This document shows positions 16,474 to 26,492 of a stretch of DNA of 52,457 bases, piece by piece. Location: contig NZ_JAQSDA010000005.1 in NCBI RefSeq assembly GCF_029945685.1, forward strand, positions 1 to 52,457, given 5' to 3'. The translations under genes and the position numbers were made by a program. Positions within the stretch are counted from its first letter, which is position 1. Every line of letters starts with the position of its first letter. The notes beneath the pieces are model-generated. The model saw only the letters and a list, made by a program, of their open reading frames with translations. It made no database searches and was not told the origin of the DNA. Origin of the DNA: Polaromonas sp. (GTDB taxonomy: Bacteria > Pseudomonadota > Gammaproteobacteria > Burkholderiales > Burkholderiaceae_C).

Positions 16474-18696
16474 TCAGCCAGCCGCCTTCACCTTCAGTCT
16501 CCACGCATGCAGCAGCGGCTCGGTGTAGCCGCTCGGCTGCTCCAGGCCCTTGAAGACCAGATCACACGCCGCCTTGTAGGCGGCCGACGTGTCGAAGTGA
16601 CCGGCCATGGGCTGGTACAGCGGGTCGCCGGCGTTCTGTTTGTCCACCACGGCGGCCATGCGTTCAAAGGTTTCCTTGACCTGCGCTTTTGTCACCACGC
16701 CGTGCAGCAGCCAGTTGGCCATGTGCTGGCTGGAGATGCGCAGGGTGGCGCGGTCTTCCATCAGGCCGACGTTGTGGATGTCGGGCACCTTGGAGCAACC
16801 CACGCCCTGGTCGATCCAGCGCACCACATAACCGAGGATGCCCTGGGCGTTGTTGTCGAGCTCCTGCTGTTTCGCTTCGGCGCTCCAGTCGGGTGTGGCG
16901 GTGACGGGCACCTGCAGCAGGCCGTTCAGCAGGGTATTGCGCTCCTTGCTGGCGTCGATTTTCTCGAGGTCTTTCTGCACCTTGCTGACCTTGACCTGGT
17001 GGTAGTGCAGCGCATGCAGCGTCGCGCCGGTCGGGCTGGGCACCCAGGCGGTGTTGGCGCCGGCCTGGGGGTGGGCAATCTTCTGCGCCATCATGGCTTT
17101 CATGAGGTCCGGCATGGCCCACATGCCCTTGCCGATCTGCGCCTTGCCGCGCAGGCCGCAGGACAGGCCGACCAGCACGTTGTTCTTCTCGTAGGCTGCG
17201 ATCCAGGCGCTGCTTTTCATGTCGCCCTTGCGGATCATGGGGCCGGCGTGCATGGCGGTGTGCATCTCGTCGCCGGTGCGGTCCAGGAAACCGGTGTTGA
17301 TGAAGGCGACGCGGCTTTTGGCCGCGGCAATGCAGGCTTTCAGGTTGACGCTGGTGCGGCGCTCTTCGTCCATGATGCCGAGCTTGACGGTGCTGTCGGG
17401 CAGGCCCAGCATTTTTTCGACGCGGCTGAACAGCTCGGCGGCAAAGGCGACTTCGGCCGGGCCGTGCATCTTGGGCTTGACGATGTAGACCGAGCCCTTG
17501 CGCGAGTTCCTGATGCCTTGTTTGCCCTTGCGCTTCAAGTCGTGAATCGCGATCGTGGTGGTAATCACCGCGTCCAGAATGCCCTCGGGGATTTCTTTCG
17601 TCGAGCCATCGGCGGCGGTGTAGAGAATGGCCGGGTTGGTCATCAGGTGGCCGACATTGCGCACAAACATCAGCGAGCGGCCGTGCAGGGTGACAGGCTT
17701 GCCCTTGCTGCCTTTCGGTGAGGTGTACTCGCGGTCCGGGTTCAGGCCGCGGGTGAAGGTCTTGCCGTCCTTGGTGACGCTTTCGGTCAGCGTGCCCTGC
17801 AAAATGCCCAGCCAGTTGCTGTAGGCCAGCACCTTGTCGTCGGCATCGACCACGGCCACCGAATCTTCCAGGTCGAGGATGGTGGACAGCGCCGCTTCCA
17901 CCACCAGGTCGCTGACGCCGGCCGCATCGCTTTTGCCGATGGGCGTGCTGCGGTCGATGCGGATGTCGATGTGCAGGCCGTTGTGCTGCAGCAGCACGGA
18001 GGACGGCGCCGAGGCCTTGCCCTGGTAACCGATGAGCTGGCTCGCATCGGCCAGCGTGGTGTTTTTGCCGCCCTGCAGGGACACGACCAGCTTGCCGCCC
18101 TTGACCGCATAGCCGGTCGAATCGATGTGCGAGCCCTTGACCAGCGGCGCGGTGCGGTCCAGCACAAAACGCGCGTACTCGATGACTTTGGCGCCACGCA
18201 CCGGGTTGTAGCTCTTGCCTTTTTCAGCGCCATTTTCTTCGGAGAGCACGTCGGTGCCGTACAACGCGTCGTACAGCGAGCCCCAGCGCGCATTGGCCGC
18301 GTTCAGCGCATAACGCGCGTTCAGGATGGGCACCACCAGCTGCGGGCCGGCCTGCTTGGCGAGTTCGGCATCGACATTGCCCGTAGTGATGGTGACTTTT
18401 TTCGGCGAGGGCACGAGGTAGCCGGTTTTCTCGAGGAAGGCGCGGTAGGCCTTCATGTCGGCAATCGGGCCGGGGTGGGCTTTGTGCCAGCTGTCCATCT
18501 CGGTCTGCAGACGGTCGCGCTCGGCCAGCAGGGCGATGTTTTTCGGGGCCAGGTCCGCCACGATGGCATCAAAACCTTTCCAGAAGGCGGCGCGGTCCAC
18601 GCCGGTGCCGGGCAGGACCTGGTCATCGACAAAGCGTTGCAGAACCGTGGCCACCTGCAGGCCGTGGAGTGTGGTGCGTGGGGTGGTTGTCGTCAT
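16474..18696 (-). CDS. glcB: Malate synthase G
   Basis: 740 residues, the usual length of the G isoform (about 725), which condenses glyoxylate with acetyl-CoA to give malate in the cytoplasm. The N-terminus ([21 protein letters not shown]), the [13 protein letters not shown] region, the catalytic Arg/Glu region around MGPAEVAF and [10 protein letters not shown], and the catalytic-Asp segment [16 protein letters not shown] near residue 630 are all visible. ATG 18696 has a GAGG site. It lies 67 bases after a 2-haloacid dehalogenase gene on the same strand. Confidence 0.97.
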   Translation of the reverse strand: MTTTTPRTTLHGLQVATVLQRFVDDQVLPGTGVDRAAFWKGFDAIVADLAPKNIALLAERDRLQTEMDSWHKAHPGPIADMKAYRAFLEKTGYLVPSPKKVTITTGNVDAELAKQAGPQLVVPILNARYALNAANARWGSLYDALYGTDVLSEENGAEKGKSYNPVRGAKVIEYARFVLDRTAPLVKGSHIDSTGYAVKGGKLVVSLQGGKNTTLADASQLIGYQGKASAPSSVLLQHNGLHIDIRIDRSTPIGKSDAAGVSDLVVEAALSTILDLEDSVAVVDADDKVLAYSNWLGILQGTLTESVTKDGKTFTRGLNPDREYTSPKGSKGKPVTLHGRSLMFVRNVGHLMTNPAILYTAADGSTKEIPEGILDAVITTTIAIHDLKRKGKQGIRNSRKGSVYIVKPKMHGPAEVAFAAELFSRVEKMLGLPDSTVKLGIMDEERRTSVNLKACIAAAKSRVAFINTGFLDRTGDEMHTAMHAGPMIRKGDMKSSAWIAAYEKNNVLVGLSCGLRGKAQIGKGMWAMPDLMKAMMAQKIAHPQAGANTAWVPSPTGATLHALHYHQVKVSKVQKDLEKIDASKERNTLLNGLLQVPVTATPDWSAEAKQQELDNNAQGILGYVVRWIDQGVGCSKVPDIHNVGLMEDRATLRISSQHMANWLLHGVVTKAQVKETFERMAAVVDKQNAGDPLYQPMAGHFDTSAAYKAACDLVFKGLEQPSGYTEPLLHAWRLKVKAAG

Positions 18697-18763
18697 GGGG
18701 GAACCTCAAAAAAGGGCAAAAGGAAGGAAAGTAAAAAAAGGAAGCTCGAAACCGTGAAACGGA

Positions 18764-19471
18764 TTATCCCGCCGGGAAGAAGCCCAGCACGTCGCGCAGA
18801 CTGCTGCCGGTGCGTGTCGGCTGGGTGCCCAGCGCCTCGAAGGGCAGGGCGTAACGGTTGACCCAGAGTGTCTGGTAACCGTACCAGGTCGCGGCCAGTG
18901 CGTCCCAGGCGTTGCTGCTGACAAAGGCGATCTGCGCCACCGGCAGTCCCGTGGCCTGCGGGCCGAGCGCATAGGCATCGGGGTGGGTCTTGTATTTGCG
19001 GATGCTGTCGACACTGAGCACATGGTCGAGCAGGTCGCCGAGCCCGGCGGACTTGACGGCCACGTCCAGCATCGAAGGGTCGCCGTTGGACAGAATGCCG
19101 GTGACGATGCCGCGGGCTTTCAGCGCCTGCAGCACCTCGCGGTTTTCCGGAAAGGCCGACAGGTGCCGGTACTGGTTCATCAGACGCTCCTCGCATTCGG
19201 CCGTCAGCTCCAGGCCCAGGCGTTCGCAGGCGTAACGCAGGCCGGCGCGTGTCAGTTCCCAGAACGGCCGGTAGAACGCACCGTCATTGCTGGTGGTGAC
19301 CAGCCGGGTGTATTCAATCTGCTTGTCGCGCCAGAGCACGCCCAGCGCCTGACCCTGGCCGGGAAACAACTGCTCCGCCAGCAGGCCCACGCTGTACACG
19401 TCGAACAGCGTGCCGTAGGCATCAAAGAGAACAGCCCGAGGCGACACAGCCCCGGTTTTGGGTTTTTCCAT
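18764..19471 (-). CDS. Type II 2-haloacid dehalogenase (HAD superfamily)
   Basis: 235 residues with the HAD motifs in order: nucleophile Asp17 in FDAYGTLFDV, the Ser/Thr motif LSNGDPSML, the conserved Lys in RKYKTHPDAY, and the acidic/Asn motif SSNAWDALAA. The FDAYGTLFDV and SSNAWD forms are characteristic of L-2-haloacid dehalogenases, which hydrolyse 2-haloacids such as chloroacetate to hydroxyacids. Immediate co-directional glcB fits a flow of chloroacetate to glycolate, glyoxylate and malate (inference; glycolate oxidase is not here). Confidence 0.9.
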   Translation of the reverse strand: MEKPKTGAVSPRAVLFDAYGTLFDVYSVGLLAEQLFPGQGQALGVLWRDKQIEYTRLVTTSNDGAFYRPFWELTRAGLRYACERLGLELTAECEERLMNQYRHLSAFPENREVLQALKARGIVTGILSNGDPSMLDVAVKSAGLGDLLDHVLSVDSIRKYKTHPDAYALGPQATGLPVAQIAFVSSNAWDALAATWYGYQTLWVNRYALPFEALGTQPTRTGSSLRDVLGFFPAG

Positions 19472-19629
19472 GGCTAGACTGTATTTGATACTTTGACAAA
19501 GATTAATCGATTGAAAAGTGATTTATCCATGACATATTTGCATGTAATGCTCGCATCCAGCCCGCGCCGCATAATTTGCAGGTCATGAGCCGAGTGGTCG
19601 GCCAACCACCGTTTTCCAAGGATTCCACC
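19472..19629. promoter_or_regulatory. AT-rich divergent promoter region
   Basis: 158 bases between the dehalogenase (minus) and CoA-transferase (plus) genes, clearly richer in A/T than its surroundings. A consensus-like TTGACA sits at 19493-19498 (plus strand) and a palindromic attaatcgatt lies at 19502-19512. No exact start sites can be assigned by eye. Confidence 0.4.
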
Positions 19630-20859
19630 GTGTCCGAGCCCTCCCCGCCGCCGCCAACGGTTTCCAGCCCCGCCGCGCCCGCCACGCCCCTTCCGTTGGC
19701 AGGCCTGCGCGTGATCGAGTTCACCCACATGGTGATGGGGCCCACCTGCGGCATGGTGCTGGCCGATCTGGGCGCGGAAGTCATCAAGGTCGAGCCGCTG
19801 GGCGGCGACAACACGCGCCGCCTGCTGGGCTCGGGCGCCGGGTTTTTTGCGCTGTTCAACCGCAACAAGAAAAGCATCGCCCTGGACCTGCAGACGTCGC
19901 AGGGCCGGGAGATTGCGCTCAAGCTGGTGGCGAGTGCCGACATCGTCAGCGAGAACTTCAAGCCCGGCACCATGAAGAAACTGGGGCTCGACTACGCCAG
20001 CCTGTCCAAACTGAACGACGGCCTGATTTACGTCAGCCACAAGGGTTTTCTGCCGGGCCCCTATGACCACCGCACCGCGCTTGACGAGGTGGTGCAGATG
20101 ATGGGCGGCCTGGCCTACATGACGGGCCGGCCCGGCGACCCGCTGCGCGCAGGGACCAGCGTCAACGACATCATGGGCGGCATGTTTGGCGCCATCGGTG
20201 CCATGGCCGCGCTGGCCGCGCGCGCGAAAACCGGCAAGGGCCAGGAGGTGCAGGCGGCCCTGTTTGAAAACAATGTGTTCCTGGTGGCCCAGCACATGAT
20301 GCAGTTTGCCGTGACCGGCCAGCCGGCCGCGCCCATGCCGGGCCGCATCTCGGCCTGGGGCATCTACGACGTGTTCACCGTGCAGGACGGCGCGCAGATT
20401 TTTCTGGCGGTGGTCAGCGACACCCAGTGGCAGTTGTTTTGCGACGCCTTCGGTTTTGCCGACCTGCGCGCCGACCACCGGCTGGACAGCAACAACGACC
20501 GTGTGCGTGCACGCGACTGGCTGCTGCCGCAGCTGCGCGAACGGCTGGCGCCGCGAACCGCGGCCGAGCTCAGCGCACTCTTCGAGCAGCACGGACTGCC
20601 GTTTGCGCCCATCACGCGGCCGGAAGACCTGTTTGAAGACCCGCATCTGCAGCAGACCGGCGGCCTGGCGCCCTTGCGGCTCCCCGACGGGCGCGAGACC
20701 CACGTGCCGCTGCTGCCCCTGACGCTGGGTGGCGAGCGCCCCGGTGTGCGCCTGAACCCGCCCCGGCTGGGTGAACATACATTGGAAGTGCTGCAGGAGC
20801 TCGGTTATGGCGAAGCGGCCATCCAGGCCCTTCAGGCCGGGAAGATTGTTGCCGGGTGA
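19630..20859 (+). CDS. CaiB/BaiF (family III) CoA transferase
   Basis: 409 residues. The family opening (PLAGLRVIEFTHMVMGP, about residues 22-38), LGAEVIKVEP, FNRNKKSIALDL and the Asp-containing motif AGTSVNDIMGG (Asp180, equivalent to the nucleophile of formyl-CoA transferase) are present. It moves CoA between carboxylic acids; the exact pair is unknown. The start is GTG at 19630 with an AAGGA site 8 bases upstream; the frame is open to 19576. An LysR gene follows 78 bases downstream on the same strand. Confidence 0.88.
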   Translation: MSEPSPPPPTVSSPAAPATPLPLAGLRVIEFTHMVMGPTCGMVLADLGAEVIKVEPLGGDNTRRLLGSGAGFFALFNRNKKSIALDLQTSQGREIALKLVASADIVSENFKPGTMKKLGLDYASLSKLNDGLIYVSHKGFLPGPYDHRTALDEVVQMMGGLAYMTGRPGDPLRAGTSVNDIMGGMFGAIGAMAALAARAKTGKGQEVQAALFENNVFLVAQHMMQFAVTGQPAAPMPGRISAWGIYDVFTVQDGAQIFLAVVSDTQWQLFCDAFGFADLRADHRLDSNNDRVRARDWLLPQLRERLAPRTAAELSALFEQHGLPFAPITRPEDLFEDPHLQQTGGLAPLRLPDGRETHVPLLPLTLGGERPGVRLNPPRLGEHTLEVLQELGYGEAAIQALQAGKIVAG

Positions 20860-20937
20860 CGGTTGCGGGCGCGACCGGCGGCGCAATAAAGACCTTTCGC
20901 ACCCCATTTCCACCTTTTGTGCCCATAATCGCCGGCC

Positions 20938-21921
20938 ATGAGCAAACTCAAACAGATGGAGTCTTTCGTCTCGGTGGCCACGCGCGGCAGCCTGACGGCG
21001 GCGGCCAACGCCGAGGGCGTGGCGCCGGCCATCATGGGGCGCCGGCTTGATGCGCTGGAAGAACGGCTGGGCGTCAAGCTGCTGGTGCGCACCACGCGGC
21101 GAATCTCGCTGACCCACGAGGGCAGCGCCTTTCTGGAAGATTGCCAGCGCCTGCTGATCGACGTGGCCAATGCCGAGGCCAGCGTGTCGGCCGGCGGGGT
21201 CAAGGCCAGCGGCCATCTGCGCATCACCGCGCCGGCAGGCTTCGGGCGCCGCCATGTGGCGCCGCTGGTGCCGCTGTTTCGCCAATCGCATGCCGACGTC
21301 ACGATTTCGCTGAACCTCAGCGACCGCGTGGTCGATCTGGCGGGCGAAGGCTTTGACTGCGCGGTGCGTGTGGGTGACCTGCCCGACTCCTCGCTGGTCA
21401 GCGTGCGCATGGCCGACAACCGGCGCCTGTGTGTGGCCACGCCGGGCTATCTGCAGCGCCACGGCACACCGCAGCACCCCACCGAACTCGCAAAATTTGA
21501 CTGCCTGACGCTGTCCAGCGACGCGTCCCAGACGCGGGGCTGGGCATTTCGCATTCCCCGCAACGCCCCGGGGCGGCCCCAGGAAGCCGCCCCGACGGAC
21601 GCGGCAGGTGAGGGCGACTACGAGGTCATTCATCTCAAACCGGGTGGCCCGCTCGACTGCTCCGACGGCCAGGTGCTGCACGACTGGTGCATGGCCGGTT
21701 ACGGCATTGCCTGGCGCAGCACGTGGGAAGTCGAGGCCGAAATTGCCGCCGGCAAACTGGTGGCGGTGCTGCAGGACTTTGACGCGCCGCCCAACGGGAT
21801 TTACGCGGTGTTTCCGCAGCGCAAGCACCTGCCGCTGCGCGTGCGGCTGTGGATAGACTTCCTCAAGCACAATTACGGCGAGCCGGCGTTCTGGACCGCC
21901 CAGCGCACAGCGCCCCCCTGA
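20938..21921 (+). CDS. LysR family transcriptional regulator
   Basis: 327 residues. The N-terminal winged helix-turn-helix is clear (MESFVSVATRGSLTAAANAEG ... IMGRRLDALEERLG, shortened), followed by the periplasmic-binding-like sensor with the GHLRITAPAGFGRRHVAP linker region. A 20-odd residue Pro/Ala-rich insertion around residues 205-225 is unusual for the fold. Same strand as the CoA transferase and the DUF2214 gene, so it may control them. Confidence 0.9.
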   Translation: MSKLKQMESFVSVATRGSLTAAANAEGVAPAIMGRRLDALEERLGVKLLVRTTRRISLTHEGSAFLEDCQRLLIDVANAEASVSAGGVKASGHLRITAPAGFGRRHVAPLVPLFRQSHADVTISLNLSDRVVDLAGEGFDCAVRVGDLPDSSLVSVRMADNRRLCVATPGYLQRHGTPQHPTELAKFDCLTLSSDASQTRGWAFRIPRNAPGRPQEAAPTDAAGEGDYEVIHLKPGGPLDCSDGQVLHDWCMAGYGIAWRSTWEVEAEIAAGKLVAVLQDFDAPPNGIYAVFPQRKHLPLRVRLWIDFLKHNYGEPAFWTAQRTAPP

Positions 21922-21938
21922 AAGCACCGCGAGAACCC

Positions 21939-22388
21939 ATGACCCTCGAAGCCCTGCTCGCCTACGCCCACATCCTGGCCATCCTGACCATGGTGGTCTT
22001 TCTTGCCAGCGAGGCCGCCCTTTGCCGCAACGAGTGGCTCAATGCCGCCGTGGTCGAGCGTCTGGGCAAGATCGACCTGATCTACGCCGTGTCGGCGGGT
22101 GCCGTCTTGCTGACAGGCCTGCTGCGCGTGTTCCTGGGCGTCAAGGGCGCGGGCTGGTACGGCAGCAATCCGCTGCTTTACGTCAAACTGGGCCTGTTCG
22201 TGGTTATTGCACTGCTGTCCATCCAGCCCACGCGGCTGTTTGCCCGCTGGCGCCGGGAGTTGCGCGCCACCGGCCGCCTGCCCGATGCCAGCCAGGTCAC
22301 GCAGGCGCGCAAGCGGGTGATGGTGCAGGCCCATCTGCTGCCGCTGATCCCGCTGGCCGCGGTATTTCTGGCGCGCGGTTTCGGTTAA
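21939..22388 (+). CDS. DUF2214 family membrane protein
   Basis: 149 residues with four hydrophobic helices; the opening MTLEALLAYAHILAILTMV and the KIDLIYAVSAGAVLLTGLLR stretch match DUF2214 proteins of unknown function. The frame is open upstream through the LysR gene, but the ATG at 21939 gives the family start 17 bases after the LysR stop. Ends 8 bases before the convergent dadA-like stop. Confidence 0.82.
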   Translation: MTLEALLAYAHILAILTMVVFLASEAALCRNEWLNAAVVERLGKIDLIYAVSAGAVLLTGLLRVFLGVKGAGWYGSNPLLYVKLGLFVVIALLSIQPTRLFARWRRELRATGRLPDASQVTQARKRVMVQAHLLPLIPLAAVFLARGFG

Positions 22389-22396
22389 GCGCTCTC

Positions 22397-23704
22397 TCAG
22401 GTCCGCACGGCCGCTGGCCTGCCCAGCGACACCAGCCTGCGCGGCTGCGCCAGGCCGGTGAAGGCAAAGTCCACCTCGGGTACCCGTCCGCTGACGATGT
22501 CGGCAATCGCCGCTCCCGAGCCACAGGCATGGGTCCAGCCCAGGGTGCCGTGTCCGGTATTGAGGAACAGGTTGCGGGTGTTCGAGGCGCCGATGTAGGG
22601 CACGTTGGAAGGCGTGGCCGGCCGCAGCCCGGTCCAGTACCGCGCATTTTTTCCGTCCGTCATGTCCGGGAACAGCTGGCGCACACGCCGCACAATCGCT
22701 TCGCAGCGCACCAGGTTCAGGTCGGTGTTGTAGCCGCCCAGCTCGGCCGTGCCGGCGATCCGCAGCCGGTTGCCCAGGCGAGAAAACACCAGCTTGTACT
22801 CATCGTCGGTCAGTGAAACGTTGAACGACGCCGCTTCATTGATCACCGGCAAGGTGACCGAATAACCCTTGGCCGGATAGATGCGCAGCGTCTGCCCGAG
22901 CAGCCTCGCCCACTGCGTGCTGTACGCGCCCAGGCACATCACATAGGCGTCGGATGGGACCTCACTCACCATGCCGTCGGCATTGGCGATCTGGACACTG
23001 AGCAGGGCGTCGCCTTCCCTGCGCGCGCCGACGATGCGGGTGTTGTACAGAAACTCCACCCCGGCCGAGGCGCACAGGGCGGCCAGTCTGGCGGTGAACT
23101 GGTGGGCATCGCCCGACTCGTCGCTGGACGTCATGCTGCCGCCTACCAGCTGGCCGCGGCTGGCGGCCAGCGCGGGTTCGATGGCCACGCATTCGTCCGG
23201 CGTCTTCATGTCCAGCTCGCAGCCGTATTCGCGCATCAGCGCGGCGGGCGCCTGCGCATCGGCATACTCTTTCTCACTGGTGTAGAAGTGCAGGATGCCT
23301 TCGGTCTTCTGCAGGTAGTCGATGCCGGTGGCGGCCCGCAGCTGCTGCAGCGTGGCTCGGCTGTACAGGCCCAGGTTCACCATCTGTTTGATGTTGTGCC
23401 GGGTGCGGCCCGGTGTGCACTGGCGCAGGAAGTCCAGTCCCCATAACCATTGGTTCAGGTCAGGGCGCAGGCGAAACAGCAGCGGCGCGTCTTCACGCAT
23501 CAGCCACTTCAACACCTTCAGCGGTGCGCCGGGGTTGGCCCAGGGTTCGGCATGGCTGACCGAGACCTGGCCGCCGTTGGCAAAACTGGTTTCCAGCCCG
23601 GCGCCGGGCTGGCGGTCGATGACGGTGACATCGTGGCCGGCCTGGCGCAGAAACCAGGCCGAAGCAATACCGGTGACGCCGGCACCCAAAACAGTGACTT
23701 TCAT
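22397..23704 (-). CDS. dadA: DadA-like D-amino acid dehydrogenase (FAD oxidoreductase)
   Basis: 435 residues, the usual length of the DadA small subunit. The dinucleotide-binding loop VLGAGVTGIASAWFLRQAG is at the N-terminus, ANGGQVSVSHAEPWANP and the C-terminal GHGTLGWTHACGSG motif are typical of DadA. DadA oxidises D-amino acids at the inner face of the membrane. The ATG at 23704 follows a CTGGAG site. The leader holds a tandem glycine riboswitch, which argues that glycine, rather than D-alanine, is the controlling and perhaps the natural substrate (inference). Confidence 0.9.
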   Translation of the reverse strand: MKVTVLGAGVTGIASAWFLRQAGHDVTVIDRQPGAGLETSFANGGQVSVSHAEPWANPGAPLKVLKWLMREDAPLLFRLRPDLNQWLWGLDFLRQCTPGRTRHNIKQMVNLGLYSRATLQQLRAATGIDYLQKTEGILHFYTSEKEYADAQAPAALMREYGCELDMKTPDECVAIEPALAASRGQLVGGSMTSSDESGDAHQFTARLAALCASAGVEFLYNTRIVGARREGDALLSVQIANADGMVSEVPSDAYVMCLGAYSTQWARLLGQTLRIYPAKGYSVTLPVINEAASFNVSLTDDEYKLVFSRLGNRLRIAGTAELGGYNTDLNLVRCEAIVRRVRQLFPDMTDGKNARYWTGLRPATPSNVPYIGASNTRNLFLNTGHGTLGWTHACGSGAAIADIVSGRVPEVDFAFTGLAQPRRLVSLGRPAAVRT

Positions 23705-23754
23705 GAAAACTCCAGGGAGAAAAGGTCGGTAGCCCTTGCCGGGTGTGCGCGAGC

Positions 23755-23772
23755 AGCTATGAAATAGATAGC
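23755..23772. repeat. 18-base AGCT-N10-TAGC element in the dadA leader
   Basis: Sequence agctatgaaatagatagc, between the riboswitch aptamers and the dadA start codon, in the place where an expression platform would be expected. The following bases (atttcaagg) are shared with the copy at 48740. Confidence 0.6.
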
Positions 23773-23802
23773 ATTTCAAGGCGGCAGCAAACACCCGTCA
23801 AG

Positions 23803-24004
23803 GTGCCGCTCCCACTGTCCTTGGTACCTGAGAGATTCAACCTGCAGCGCATTCGGCGCTGGGCAGGTTTTGCTCCTTCGGTGGTCACCGCGTTGCGCGG
23901 CGACTCTCTCCAGATTCGGCATGTTTCATTCAATACGGGAGCCTGAGCGATCATGGGAGATTGCGCCTTCGGCGGTCTGCGCCGGGACGCAAACACTCTC
24001 TTGA
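23803..24004 (-). promoter_or_regulatory. Tandem glycine riboswitch (gcvT motif) upstream of dadA
   Basis: Read on the minus strand there are two consecutive aptamers. The first (about 24004-23921) has AGAGTG...CCGCCGAAGGCGCAA...CGCTCAGGC; the second (about 23913-23803) has GGAGAGAG...CACCGAAGGAGCAAA...TCTCAGGTACCAAGGACAG. The CCGAAGG.GCAA and TCTCAGG(N)ACAGG-type blocks are the conserved core of the glycine riboswitch. A short linker joins the two, as in cooperative tandem glycine riboswitches. It sits about 100 bases before the dadA ATG. Glycine would be expected to switch dadA expression on. Confidence 0.9.
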
Positions 24005-24073
24005 ATGAAAACGCATTTTGCCACGACTGGGGACGAATGCGGCATCGATGGCGCGCGCCCTTAAAATCAGCCC

Positions 24074-25750
24074 ATGCTCCTAGTCAAACAAGAATTGCTC
24101 GCGGTCCTGGCCGCTGAGCTGGAAAAGCTGTCCCCCGGTGCCGGCCAGAAGGCCGCTTTCGAGTCGCCCAAGGTCGCCGCCCACGGCGACTTCGCCTCCA
24201 CCGCCGCCATGCAGCTGGCCAAACCGCTCAAGCTCAACCCGCGCCAGCTCGCCGAGAACCTGCGTGAGTCCCTGCTGGCGGCGCCGGCTTACCAGCGCTG
24301 GGTCGATGCGGTGGAAATCGCCGGGCCGGGCTTCATCAACTTCCGTCTCAAGCCGGCGGCCAAGCAGGAAACCGTGCGCGAGGTGTTGACGGCGGCCGGC
24401 CAGTTCGGCGTCAAGCCAGTGGACAGGGCGCGCCGCGTGGTGGTCGAGTTTGTCTCGGCCAACCCGACCGGGCCGCTGCACGTGGGCCACGGGCGGCAGG
24501 CGGCGCTGGGCGACGCGATCTGCAACCTGTTTGCAACCCAGGGCTGGGACGTGTACCGCGAGTTCTATTACAACGACGCCGGTGTGCAGATCCATACGCT
24601 GGCCACCAGCACGCAGGCACGCGCCAAGGGCCTCAAGCCGGGTGATGCGCTCTGGCCCGAGCCGGCCTACAACGGCGACTACATCGACGACATCGCCCGT
24701 GACTTCATCGCTAAAAAGACGGTGCGCTCCGACGACCGCGAGTTCACCGCTTCGGGCGACATCGAGGACCTGGACGCGATCCGCCAGTTTGCCGTGGCCT
24801 ACCTGCGCCACGAGCAGGACCTGGACCTCAAGGCCTTTGCCGTCGGCTTCGACAACTACTACCTCGAGTCCAGCCTGTACAGCTCGGGCCGGGTCGAGGC
24901 CACCGTGGCCAGGCTGAAACAAGCCGGAAAGACCTACGAGCAGGACGGCGCGCTCTGGCTGAAGTCCACCGACTACGGTGACGACAAAGACCGCGTGATG
25001 AAAAAGAGCGACGGCAGCTACACCTACTTCGTGCCCGACGTGGCCTACCACCTGGCCAAGTGGGAGCGCGGTTTCACGCGCGCCATCAACATCCAGGGCA
25101 TGGACCACCACGGCACCATCGCCCGCGTGCGTGCCGGCCTGCAGGCCGCCGGCGCCGGCGTTCCCGAGGGTTATCCGGACTACGTGCTGCACACCATGGT
25201 GCGCGTGATGCGCCACGGCGAGGAAGTGAAGATTTCCAAACGTGCCGGCAGTTATGTCACCCTGCGCGACCTGGTCGAGTGGACCAGCAAGGACGCGGTG
25301 CGCTTTTTCCTGCTCAGCCGCAAGCCCGACACCGAGTATGTGTTTGACATCGATCTGGCCCTGGCCAAGAACAACGAAAACCCGGTGTATTACGTGCAAT
25401 ACGCGCACGCCCGCATCTGCTCCGTGCTGGCGGCCTGGGGCGGTGATGTCGCCACGCTCAAGGGCATGGACCTGTCCGCGCTCGACAGCCCGCAGGCGCA
25501 GGCCCTGATGCTGCTGATGGCCAGATACCCCGACATGCTGGCCAACGCCGCCACCGGCTTTGCGCCGCATGACGTGGCTTTTTACCTGCGCGAGCTCGCT
25601 GCCAGCTACCACAGCTACTACGATGCCGAGCGGATTCTGGTCGACGATGAAGTGGTCAAGCTGGCGCGCCTGGCACTTGTCGCCGCCACCGCTCAGGTGT
25701 TGCACAATGGCCTCAAGGTGCTGGGCGTTGACGCCCCGCAGAAGATGTAA
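24074..25750 (+). CDS. argS: Arginyl-tRNA synthetase
   Basis: 558 residues. The N-terminal Arg-tRNA synthetase additional domain is followed by the class I signature [14 protein letters not shown] (HIGH motif at residues 136-139) and, near residue 385, KISKRAG (KMSKS equivalent). It charges tRNA-Arg in the cytoplasm. The ATG at 24074 gives a normal N-terminus. Divergent from the glycine riboswitch/dadA unit and followed by the SPOR gene after 16 bases. Confidence 0.97.
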   Translation: MLLVKQELLAVLAAELEKLSPGAGQKAAFESPKVAAHGDFASTAAMQLAKPLKLNPRQLAENLRESLLAAPAYQRWVDAVEIAGPGFINFRLKPAAKQETVREVLTAAGQFGVKPVDRARRVVVEFVSANPTGPLHVGHGRQAALGDAICNLFATQGWDVYREFYYNDAGVQIHTLATSTQARAKGLKPGDALWPEPAYNGDYIDDIARDFIAKKTVRSDDREFTASGDIEDLDAIRQFAVAYLRHEQDLDLKAFAVGFDNYYLESSLYSSGRVEATVARLKQAGKTYEQDGALWLKSTDYGDDKDRVMKKSDGSYTYFVPDVAYHLAKWERGFTRAINIQGMDHHGTIARVRAGLQAAGAGVPEGYPDYVLHTMVRVMRHGEEVKISKRAGSYVTLRDLVEWTSKDAVRFFLLSRKPDTEYVFDIDLALAKNNENPVYYVQYAHARICSVLAAWGGDVATLKGMDLSALDSPQAQALMLLMARYPDMLANAATGFAPHDVAFYLRELAASYHSYYDAERILVDDEVVKLARLALVAATAQVLHNGLKVLGVDAPQKM

Positions 25751-25766
25751 ACCAGAGCCTGACACC

Positions 25767-26429
25767 ATGACCCGTAACCCTTTCATCAAGCCAACCGGCC
25801 AAGGCATGAACACACAACGAGGCGGGACCCTGCTGGGTCTCATTATTGGTGCGCTGATCGGCCTGGCCGCTGCCTTGGCGGTGGCGGTCTACATCACCAA
25901 GGTGCCTGTGCCCTTCATGAACAAGGGCCAGTCGCGCAGCCCCGACCATGACGCGGCCGAAGCCAAGAAGAACCGCGACTGGGATCCCAATGCTCCGCTG
26001 TACGGCAAAAACCCCGCCAAGCCGTCCGCGGCTTCGGGCGGGCCGGTGACCGACGTCACCCCGCAGAAGCCGGCGGCGTCGCCCGTCGCCCCCGCCGAGC
26101 CGGCCGCCAAGACTGCAAAACCCGCCGCCGACCCGATTGGTGACCTGGCCAAGGCCAAGCTGGCCGCGCCCGCCGCCACCCCGGGGGCCGACCCTTTCAA
26201 TTATTTTGTGCAAGTCGGTGCTTTTCGCACCCCCGAAGACGCCGAACAGCAGCGCGCCAAGATTTCGCTGATGGGCCTGGAAGCCAGGGTGACCGAGCGT
26301 GAGCAGTCCGGCCGCACCGTCTACCGGGTGCGCCTCGGGCCTTTCGACAGGAAGGACGATGCCGACAAGGCCAAGGAACGGCTTGACGGGAGCGGCATCG
26401 AAACCGCCCTGGTTCGCGTCCAGCGCTGA
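25767..26429 (+). CDS. SPOR-domain membrane protein (FtsN-like)
   Basis: 220 residues: a single membrane helix at about residues 21-42, a Pro/Ala/Lys-rich periplasmic linker, and a C-terminal SPOR domain beginning FNYFVQVGAFRTPEDAEQQ and ending ETALVRVQR. SPOR domains bind denuded peptidoglycan at division sites. The ATG at 25767 gives a short cytoplasmic tail; the frame is open upstream over argS. Co-directional with argS (16-base gap) and dsbA, a common betaproteobacterial order. Confidence 0.88.
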   Translation: MTRNPFIKPTGQGMNTQRGGTLLGLIIGALIGLAAALAVAVYITKVPVPFMNKGQSRSPDHDAAEAKKNRDWDPNAPLYGKNPAKPSAASGGPVTDVTPQKPAASPVAPAEPAAKTAKPAADPIGDLAKAKLAAPAATPGADPFNYFVQVGAFRTPEDAEQQRAKISLMGLEARVTEREQSGRTVYRVRLGPFDRKDDADKAKERLDGSGIETALVRVQR

Positions 26430-26492
26430 ACTTTCTGCCGCCAGGGTATCCAACCTTCTCGCACCTCGCCAGAACCAACGGAGAAAAAACTG

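Noticed and set aside
19474..21927. An 817-codon open frame antisense to the CoA transferase and LysR genes
   Set aside because: Composition is the shadow of high-GC codons on the other strand; no domain, no ribosome-binding site, and both sense genes are clear.
24080..25843. A 587-codon open frame antisense to argS
   Set aside because: Same reason; argS has all its motifs on the plus strand.
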